Below, piece after piece: positions 6,863 to 12,243 of a DNA stretch of 12,243 bases. Every line of letters begins with the position of its first letter. Position 1 is the stretch's first letter. This DNA is from Chitinophagales bacterium (GTDB taxonomy: Bacteria; Bacteroidota; Bacteroidia; Chitinophagales; Saprospiraceae). A program made the translations under genes and the position numbers. The stretch covers positions 1 through 12,243 of the forward strand of contig JAAFHO010000101.1 in NCBI GenBank assembly GCA_013297575.1, read 5' to 3'. The notes under the pieces were generated by a model, which did no database searches, was not told the origin of the DNA, and was given only the letters and a program-made list of their open reading frames with translations.

Positions 6863-7945
6863 TTAGAAGCGTGGACATAAAAGTTTTGGTTTCACCACTG
6901 ATTTTTTGTAAATTTTGACAATATAGTTAGCAGCGATCTCAAAACCACCCCTATTACGGGTATCATTGTTAAGGCCAGAGGTATTTACATCATACGCCAA
7001 ACCAACGGTAAGTCCTTTTTTCTTAGCACCTACAATGAGGTTGATAGCATCGCCGAGGCGATAACCAAGACCCGCTTGAAGGGTAATATCTTTTTCAGGA
7101 TCAAATAAGTAACCGGCCAATCCTTGTACCATAATCTCGTCTTGCTTGTTCATGGTTTGGAAAATGAATGATGGACTGATCGTCATGCGATCGCTGGTTT
7201 TTAAATTAAAGACACCCGTAGCCACATAACGGCGTGGTTGCTTGAATGAGCCTGTACTAGGTGAAGTACCGCCACCACCTGTTGGCAATCCAAAACTCGG
7301 TTGACCAAGATGGTACATAGCAAAACCAATTTTAAAATCAGTCGTTTTGTTCAATTTTGAAGTAAGAGCGATACCTGCATCAATATCTGAATAATTAGAC
7401 TTCGGATCGTTATTGCCGCCGCTAGGACCGCTGCCTGTTCCATTTAATGCTATATAGTCCTTATCCAAAAGATAATTCCCTTGTTTTAAGCCATCGCCAA
7501 AACGAAATTCATTCGGATCACCCACGCGATAGGTTTCCTGTCCATAATGCGCACCAAGTGTCAAGACAGTTTTACCACCTTTGCCTAAACCCAAGTGATA
7601 TGCAGCCCCAAGTTTGCTGGCGCTATGCACCAAACTACCTACGCCTACTTTATCTTGGAATAGCATAAGCCCAACACCTACCCAGTCGTTGCGGCGAAAG
7701 CCGCGAATGATAGGAGCGTCCACCCAAAGAGAAGGGGTTTCGTATTGATTCGATTTCAATACACTCGTCCATTGAGAACGATAAATGCCACCGATGCGCA
7801 CAGTTCCTTCAAAACCACCCGTGTTGGCTGGATTAAGGGTCATTTGAGACATGTTGTACTGCGTAAAGTGGATATCCTGTGCTGTGATACAGCTAGTGAC
7901 CAGCAGCAAAAAAAGGAGAGAAAATTGTAATTTTTTCAGGTGCAT
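6863..7945 (-). CDS. Type IX secretion system membrane protein, PorP/SprF family
   Basis: A 360-residue outer-membrane beta-barrel protein of the PorP/SprF family, which helps deliver or anchor type IX-secreted and gliding-adhesin proteins. The signature DIHFTQYNMSQMTLNPANTG (24-43) directly follows the signal peptide. It is followed by GIYRSQWTS and many alternating hydrophobic strands with glycine turns, for example LGLGKGGKTVLTLGAHYG. The start at 7945 is preferred because it begins a compact signal peptide (KK, hydrophobic 7-18, cleavage after TA22). An upstream in-frame ATG at 7990 would add 15 residues and spoil the signal. V-T-S-C (16-19) looks like a lipobox, but the family is normally processed by signal peptidase I. 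It is the first gene of the porP-like/porE-like/DUF1573 unit. Many Bacteroidota carry several PorP/SprF-OmpA pairs, each probably tied to a particular secreted client; no client gene is in the window. Confidence 0.93.
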   Translation of the reverse strand: MHLKKLQFSLLFLLLVTSCITAQDIHFTQYNMSQMTLNPANTGGFEGTVRIGGIYRSQWTSVLKSNQYETPSLWVDAPIIRGFRRNDWVGVGLMLFQDKVGVGSLVHSASKLGAAYHLGLGKGGKTVLTLGAHYGQETYRVGDPNEFRFGDGLKQGNYLLDKDYIALNGTGSGPSGGNNDPKSNYSDIDAGIALTSKLNKTTDFKIGFAMYHLGQPSFGLPTGGGGTSPSTGSFKQPRRYVATGVFNLKTSDRMTISPSFIFQTMNKQDEIMVQGLAGYLFDPEKDITLQAGLGYRLGDAINLIVGAKKKGLTVGLAYDVNTSGLNNDTRNRGGFEIAANYIVKIYKKSVVKPKLLCPRF

Positions 7946-8089
7946 ACGATGTGATTTAATGAATGCCTGTGGTGAAATTAACCCGCGCAAACGGGTCGAT
8001 AAGTTAATTCAGCGGTAAAGTACAGCAATTATTTGCGTACTTTTCAAATGATTTTAAAGGTTTTTGTAAAAAACAATAATTTTAACGAT

Positions 8090-9106
8090 TCATTGGTCAA
8101 TTTTGGACAAAACTTGGCTCGTTTCTACGAGATTCATACATGCAAAATGACCTTTGGGACAAGCCGCGAAACCAATTTTGGAACATGGCCTGCAAGATAG
8201 TCCTACTACTTCTACCGTTGAGTTGAGATCCATGCCATCGGGATAAAATGGGTACATGCCAAAAGCAGGCACCGTGCTCCCCCAAATAGATACGATCTGT
8301 TTTCTGAATGCTGCTGCGATGTGCATCATACCAGTATCATGGGTAATGACAACTTGCGCACGTTGCACCAATAATGCAGACTCAAAGAGTGAAAATTGAC
8401 CGCAAGCATTATAAATCTGCGTCCGGAGCGCATGCACTATAATGTCGCCTGTTGTTTTTTCATCTGGGCCGCCGATCAAGACAATTGGGATTGATATGTC
8501 TTTACAAATTTCAATCACCTTTGAAATCGGCAGCCGCTTCGTGGCGTGTGTTGCTCCTAAGACGAAGGCCACAAAAGATTGGTTGCACCAACTATTTGTA
8601 AAAGCATTTATTTTGCTTTCGTCTAAAGCGGCTGGAAGGTGAAAATCCAAACCTTTGCCATCGTATTGCACACCCAAGGCAGAAACTGTGTCCATATATC
8701 GGTGCACAATATGCCGATTGGGTAACATATTTTTCCCAAAATTGACCAAAACCCATTTCTTAAAATTGAGTTTATCAAAAGAGAAAGCGGGTACGCGCAA
8801 AGCCAATTTGACCCGAAGGCTGCGCAAATTGTGGTGCAGATCAATGATATAATCGTAACGCTCTGCTCGGAGTAATTGGAGTAATGCGCTTAAATTTTCG
8901 CTAATGACTACCTTTTCGTTTGTTTGCATCGAATTACCCAATGCAAATACTTTTTGTACCCAAGGATTGGCGGCAGGAATTGAGGAAAATGCCGATTTGG
9001 TCAGGTAATGCACCGCTGCCCCTTTTTGCGCCACCAAACAACGGACAACGGGTGACGTGAGTACAATATCACCGATAGAACTCAATCGGATGACAAGGAT
9101 CTTCAT
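8090..9106 (-). CDS. Glycosyltransferase family 9 (heptosyltransferase-type)
   Basis: A 338-residue GT-B-fold glycosyltransferase of family GT9, which typically adds ADP-heptose or related sugars to the lipopolysaccharide core on the cytoplasmic face of the inner membrane. The N-terminus MKILVIRLSSIGDIVLTSPV (1-20) is the family signature, with D13. Further landmarks are DYIIDLHHNLRS (85-96), GATHATKRLP (184-193) with the conserved Lys region, and the donor-site block ITHDTGMMHIAAA (254-266). The C-terminus carries four cysteines (305, 308, 316, 323) in CRPCSK and CPKGHFACMN, which could bind a metal or form disulfides; such tails occur in other GT9 proteins. The start codon overlaps the paaA stop as ATGA (9103-9106), so translation is probably coupled. 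The exact sugar and acceptor cannot be told. Confidence 0.93.
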   Translation of the reverse strand: MKILVIRLSSIGDIVLTSPVVRCLVAQKGAAVHYLTKSAFSSIPAANPWVQKVFALGNSMQTNEKVVISENLSALLQLLRAERYDYIIDLHHNLRSLRVKLALRVPAFSFDKLNFKKWVLVNFGKNMLPNRHIVHRYMDTVSALGVQYDGKGLDFHLPAALDESKINAFTNSWCNQSFVAFVLGATHATKRLPISKVIEICKDISIPIVLIGGPDEKTTGDIIVHALRTQIYNACGQFSLFESALLVQRAQVVITHDTGMMHIAAAFRKQIVSIWGSTVPAFGMYPFYPDGMDLNSTVEVVGLSCRPCSKIGFAACPKGHFACMNLVETSQVLSKIDQ

Positions 9107-10056
9107 GCAGCAATTTCTGCGGCTTCCTGCCGTGCCGCTTGCTTTTCTGAATATGCAGCGGCAGCATCACGTACCCAAGCGCCATCCTCCCAAGCCTGAC
9201 GGCGGGTATCTAGGCGTTGTTTGTTACAAGGGCCGTGGCCGTTTACAACTGCCCAAAACTCTTCCCAATCAATAGCACCGAAATCATAATGGCCGCGTTC
9301 TTCGTTCCATTTCAGGTCTGGATCGGGAAGTGTAAGTCCAAGTACCTTTACTTGTTCGGCCACCATATCCACAAAACGCTGGCGTAATTCGTCGTTACTA
9401 AAGCGTTTGATCTTCCAATCCATACTTTGTTGGCTATTCGGCGAATGGTCATCGGAAGGGCCAAACATCATTACAGCTGGCCAAAACCAACGATTAATAG
9501 ACTCTTGCGCCATTGCTACCTGTTCTTCTGAGCCTTGTGCTAATGTAAGCAATATTTCGAATCCTTGGCGTTGGTGGAAACTCTCTTCTTTGCACACGCG
9601 TACCATTGCGCGCGCATAAGGGCCATAAGAACAACGGCAAAGTGGTATTTGATTGAGAATGGCAGCACCATCCACTAACCAACCAATGGAACCCATATCG
9701 GCCCAAGAGAGGGTTGGATAATTAAAAATAGAGGAGTATTTTGCTTTACCGGAGTGCAAATCTTCGATCATTTGCTGCCGACTCGCGCCGAGGGTTTCTG
9801 CTGCTGAATATAAATACAGCCCATGTCCAGCCTCGTCTTGTACTTTTGCGAGCAAAATTTGCTTGCGTTTCAAAGATGGGGCTCGGGTAATCCAATTTCC
9901 TTCCGGCAACATCCCCACTATTTCGGAATGGGCGTGTTGACTAATTTGTCGGATCAATGTTTTTCGGTACGAATCTGGCATCCAATCTTTTGGCTCTATT
10001 CGGATTTCGGCATCTATTTTTGCCTGAAATGCTGCTTCAAAGGAGATATTATTCAT
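9103..10056 (-). CDS. paaA: 1,2-phenylacetyl-CoA epoxidase, catalytic subunit PaaA
   Basis: The diiron alpha subunit of the ring-epoxidising complex in aerobic phenylacetate breakdown, 317 residues from the chosen start. Likely diiron ligands are visible: E45 in HSEIVGML, E75 and H78 in DEAGH, and E158 and H161 in EESFH. Other family signatures are EGNWITRAPSLKRKQILLAK (52-71) and VVNGHGPCNKQRLDTRRQAW (270-289). The start at 10056 (MNNISFEAAF) is chosen because an upstream in-frame ATG at 10146 would add 30 residues unlike PaaA and would cover the likely promoter. The usual partners paaB, paaC, paaD and paaE are not adjacent: upstream is a non-coding divergent region, and downstream a GT9 gene overlaps the stop codon by 4 nt. 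The subunit must find its partners elsewhere in the genome or have another role. The C-terminal tail is Ala/Glu-rich. Confidence 0.95.
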   Translation of the reverse strand: MNNISFEAAFQAKIDAEIRIEPKDWMPDSYRKTLIRQISQHAHSEIVGMLPEGNWITRAPSLKRKQILLAKVQDEAGHGLYLYSAAETLGASRQQMIEDLHSGKAKYSSIFNYPTLSWADMGSIGWLVDGAAILNQIPLCRCSYGPYARAMVRVCKEESFHQRQGFEILLTLAQGSEEQVAMAQESINRWFWPAVMMFGPSDDHSPNSQQSMDWKIKRFSNDELRQRFVDMVAEQVKVLGLTLPDPDLKWNEERGHYDFGAIDWEEFWAVVNGHGPCNKQRLDTRRQAWEDGAWVRDAAAAYSEKQAARQEAAEIAA

Positions 10057-10119
10057 AATTTGAACTATTACGTGGTGGTAAATAAGGTGATGCAATTGGG
10101 CACCCATTATCTTGGTGCG

Positions 10120-10127
10120 CAAAAATA
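10120..10127 (-). promoter_or_regulatory. Candidate paaA promoter
   Basis: On the minus strand TATTTTTG matches TAnnTTTG exactly, with a TTG 16 nt upstream, the same spacing seen before the actin-fold gene. The leader to the ATG at 10056 would be about 55-60 nt. Confidence 0.45.
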
Positions 10128-10208
10128 CCACATTTCTCAATAACAACTATTTTTTATTTTTGTTAAAGGCATTGAAAATATTGAACTTGCAATACCTTTA
10201 CCGCCCTG

Positions 10209-10232
10209 TTAGTGCAGCATACTTTGCACTAA
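10209..10232. repeat. Short perfect palindrome with 8-bp arms
   Basis: TTAGTGCA (10209-10216) and TGCACTAA (10225-10232) are exact reverse complements separated by 8 nt. The arm core GTGCA and the following GC resemble the larger repeat units at 10273-10424, so this may be a diverged relative. It lies in the gap between the two divergent genes. Confidence 0.65.
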
Positions 10233-10272
10233 TTGAGATTAGTATCTATAGGGTTTTCTAATCAAAACATAT

Positions 10273-10424
10273 AGGTGCAGCGCACCGTAATATTTGTAGA
10301 ATGACAAGGTTTTCGCATTTTGAAGGTGCAGCGCACCGTGACATTAAATTTAATATTGCGGTGCGCTGCACCTTCAAACATGATATTGCCAATTTTGCTA
10401 CAAATATTACGGTGCGCTCCACTT
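10273..10424. repeat. Nested palindromic repeat cluster, four GGTGC-AGC-GCACC units
   Basis: Four copies of a 13-bp quasi-palindrome lie at 10274, 10325, 10360 and 10411: two forward, then two inverted, the last degenerate. Each same-direction pair is spaced by exactly 51 bp. The inner arms 10319-10338 and 10359-10378 are perfect 20-bp reverse complements around a centre containing the palindrome ATTAAATTTAAT. The outer arms 10273-10299 and 10398-10424 match at 25 of 27 positions. Between paired copies the flanks GTAATATTTGTAG and TTGAA are conserved while a central 20 nt differs. It resembles REP/BIME-type dispersed elements. The remaining gap (10057-10549) holds the candidate paaA promoter and a small palindrome; nothing else is recognised. 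Confidence 0.9.
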
Positions 10425-10549
10425 AAAAATTTTATTAAAAAACCAATTTCGGAACTTATTTCGACACCGTTCCTTAGTGGTCTAATTTGGCAATACTCAA
10501 ATTTTATATTTTGTACAATAATTTATCATCACTCATAGCTCATTCTATT

Positions 10550-12243
10550 ATGCTCCAGCGTTTTCTCACCATAATATTTATTTTTATTCAGTTCAACCTA
10601 TCCACTGCACAAGAAACAGAGGTACAGGTACCTACTGAAAACGATTATTACAAAATTATTAAAGTACCCATCCCCGAGGGCATTATATTAGAAGTAGGCG
10701 GATTAGCAGTATTACCTGATGGTAGTTTGGCGGCTTCTACCCGTCGTGGGGATGTTTGGATCATTGAAAACCCTTATGGTGTAGCCCCTACTTACCGCAA
10801 ATTTGCTTCAGGGCTGCACGAAATACTTGGTTTGGTATGGAAAGATGGTGCTTTATACTGTGCCCAACGCGGTGAACTTACTAAATTGATCGACCGCAAT
10901 GGCGACCGTATAGCAGACCGCTACGAAACGGTGTATGCATGGCCTATTTCGGGGCACTACCATGAGTATTCCTTTGGCCCTAAACTCATGCCGGATGGTT
11001 CATTTATGGTCACGGGTAATGTAAGTTTTGGTAGTACCGACTGGTGGGCGGGCAAATCCATTGTGCCTTGGCGCGGCTGGGCCATGCAAATCTACGAAGA
11101 CGGCACAATGCAACCTTATGCAGCAGGCATGCGCTCTCCATGTGGTATTGGGGAGGTAGATGGCGATTTTTTTTACGGCGACAACCAAGGCGATTGGATG
11201 GGCTCTGGTTTTATTACCCATGTAGAAAAAGGCGATTTCTGTGGGCATCCTGCTTCTCTGGCATGGGCCGACAGACCTGAGTCGCCAGTATTAATGCGTA
11301 AAAGTACAGTATTTGCGAAGGTAGATCCACGCGATGACCCAAATAAAAAACCTGAATATATCAAAGATGAATACACGACTACGCTGTATGAATTGGGTAA
11401 AAACAACCCAGGCAAAGGTATAAAGTCGCCCAGTGTATGGTTGCCTCATGGTATTTTGGGGGTTTCTACTTCCGAAATTATTACGGATGATTCCAATGGT
11501 GCTTTTGGGCCATTTGCAGGGCAGGTATTTGTAGGTGACCAAGGTATGTCCAAGATTGCGCGGGTGTTTTTGGAAAAAGTAAACGGAGCATACCAAGGCG
11601 CTTCTTTTGATTTTAGAAGTGGTTTCCGCTCGGGTGTTTTGCGGATGATAAAAGGGACTGATAATAATTTATTTATAGGTGGTACCAACCGTGGATGGGG
11701 TTCTACCGGGAAAGAACCATATGCTTTAGAGCGTTTAGTATGGACGGAACAAGTGCCCTTTGAAATGAAGGCCGTTCGTGCTATGCCCGATGGATTTGAA
11801 ATCGAGTTTACACAAGCAGTACAACGCGCTACCGCTGAAAACCTTGATAATTACTACGTTACTGGCTATACCTATAAATACCATCCAGTATATGGTAGCC
11901 CAATTATTGATTTTAAAGAGCATAATGTATTGGGCGCACGTGCCTCCAGCGATGGTATGCGGGTGCGTATTGTGGTAGATAGCCTTAGAGCAGGTTATAT
12001 CAACGCGATCCAGCCGAATGGTGTACGATCTGTGGACGGCAATAACTTACTCCTACATAATACGGCATATTATACTTTAAATGCCATTCCAAGTGGCAAT
12101 ATTTCTGATATTAAGCGCATTACACCTAAGCCTAAAGCAGCCGAAGTGGATGCCCCAGTAGATGCTGGCATGGCGGTGAATACGCCCGATAATCAAATGA
12201 AAGAAGGAGCGCCAGGTGGAGCGATCAATAAAGCAAAACCGGC
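10550..12243 (+). CDS. Secreted beta-propeller protein, sorbosone/glucose-dehydrogenase-like (partial, C-terminus beyond right edge)
   Basis: 564 complete codons are visible from the ATG at 10550. Residues 1-20 form a type I signal peptide (STA/QE). Residues about 40-410 resemble the propeller of PQQ-type sorbosone dehydrogenases and the large membrane-bound dehydrogenase-like families. Landmarks are GLAVLPDGSLAASTRRGDVW (51-70), a D-x-N-G-D calcium-loop-like segment DRNGDRIAD (115-123), the FGPKLMPDGSFMVTGN strand pair (142-157), GMRSPCGIG (193-201) and HVEKGDFCGHPASLAW (224-239). A beta-rich region with Ig-like character follows, beginning about 408 and ending near the NTAYYTLNAIP segment. 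The last visible residues form a Pro/Ala/Lys-rich linker, so another domain probably follows; in related proteins this is often a cytochrome c domain, but no CxxCH is visible here. It is divergent from paaA. No exact TAnnTTTG was found upstream, only a near match around 10503-10512. Substrate and cofactor are unknown. Confidence 0.88.
   Translation, partial: MLQRFLTIIFIFIQFNLSTAQETEVQVPTENDYYKIIKVPIPEGIILEVGGLAVLPDGSLAASTRRGDVWIIENPYGVAPTYRKFASGLHEILGLVWKDGALYCAQRGELTKLIDRNGDRIADRYETVYAWPISGHYHEYSFGPKLMPDGSFMVTGNVSFGSTDWWAGKSIVPWRGWAMQIYEDGTMQPYAAGMRSPCGIGEVDGDFFYGDNQGDWMGSGFITHVEKGDFCGHPASLAWADRPESPVLMRKSTVFAKVDPRDDPNKKPEYIKDEYTTTLYELGKNNPGKGIKSPSVWLPHGILGVSTSEIITDDSNGAFGPFAGQVFVGDQGMSKIARVFLEKVNGAYQGASFDFRSGFRSGVLRMIKGTDNNLFIGGTNRGWGSTGKEPYALERLVWTEQVPFEMKAVRAMPDGFEIEFTQAVQRATAENLDNYYVTGYTYKYHPVYGSPIIDFKEHNVLGARASSDGMRVRIVVDSLRAGYINAIQPNGVRSVDGNNLLLHNTAYYTLNAIPSGNISDIKRITPKPKAAEVDAPVDAGMAVNTPDNQMKEGAPGGAINKAKP

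Noticed and set aside
7946..7990. Upstream start for the porP-like gene at 7990
   Set aside because: It adds 15 residues before a normal signal peptide; the ATG at 7945 gives a proper n-region and spacing.
7981..7996. Hairpin ACCCG-CGCAAA-CGGGT upstream of the porP-like gene as a terminator
   Set aside because: The stem is only 5 bp and no T run follows on either strand.
8015..8022. TACTTTAC on minus as a porP promoter element
   Set aside because: It misses the last two bases of TAnnTTTG, and the TTTG 22 nt upstream is too common in this AT-rich gap to count as support.
10057..10146. Upstream start for paaA at 10146
   Set aside because: The extra 30 residues are unlike PaaA N-termini and the candidate promoter at 10120-10127 would lie inside the coding region.
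10273..10424. CRISPR array
   Set aside because: Conserved blocks with unlike 20-nt centres suggest it at first sight, but there are only two units, they face each other, and no cas gene is in the window.
11000..11923. Several minus-strand open frames opposite the beta-propeller gene
   Set aside because: The plus-strand frame is continuous from 10550 to the edge with a signal peptide and family motifs; the opposite frames are short, overlap one another and look like no family.

Overview
The window looks like chromosome of a Bacteroidota bacterium, probably a Saprospiria-type relative. The reasons are a PorP/SprF-family protein next to a PorE-like OmpA protein (type IX secretion and gliding families), several TAnnTTTG promoter-like motifs, the absence of clear Shine-Dalgarno sequences, and Bacteroidota-style DUF1573 and GT9 proteins. 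The assignment is by family recognition only; no search was run.

All genes from 1 to 10056 read on the minus strand; only the last gene (10550 to the right edge) is on plus. From left to right: (i) the N-terminal 351 residues of an NtrC-type sigma-54 response regulator, cut by the left edge; (ii) a membrane-anchored protein with a Ppx/GppA-like actin-type ATPase fold, ended by a strong intrinsic terminator; (iii) a gap holding a 29-bp inverted repeat around a 101-bp centre; (iv) folD, 14 nt behind a lipoprotein gene; (v) a porP/sprF-type gene, a PorE-like gene (TPR, PD40 propeller, carboxypeptidase-regulatory-like domain, OmpA) and a DUF1573 gene, in transcription order; (vi) paaA (phenylacetyl-CoA epoxidase alpha subunit) overlapping a GT9 heptosyltransferase-type gene by 4 nt; (vii) a 493-bp divergent intergenic region with nested palindromic repeats of 51-bp period; (viii) a secreted sorbosone-dehydrogenase-like beta-propeller protein, cut by the right edge.

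The clearest functional unit is porP-like/porE-like/DUF1573, an envelope module. The DUF1573 frame has no signal peptide at its only ATG. Its frame is open upstream into the tail of the porE-like gene, where a run of nine T contains a canonical -1 slippery heptamer. A frameshifted OmpA-DUF1573 fusion of about 823 residues is therefore possible and is the main candidate for something undescribed. Other points worth checking are the palindromic repeat cluster, the inverted-repeat cassette upstream of the actin-fold gene, the orphan paaA coupled to a glycosyltransferase, and the actin-fold protein itself, whose anchor may place a nucleotide-binding fold in the periplasm.
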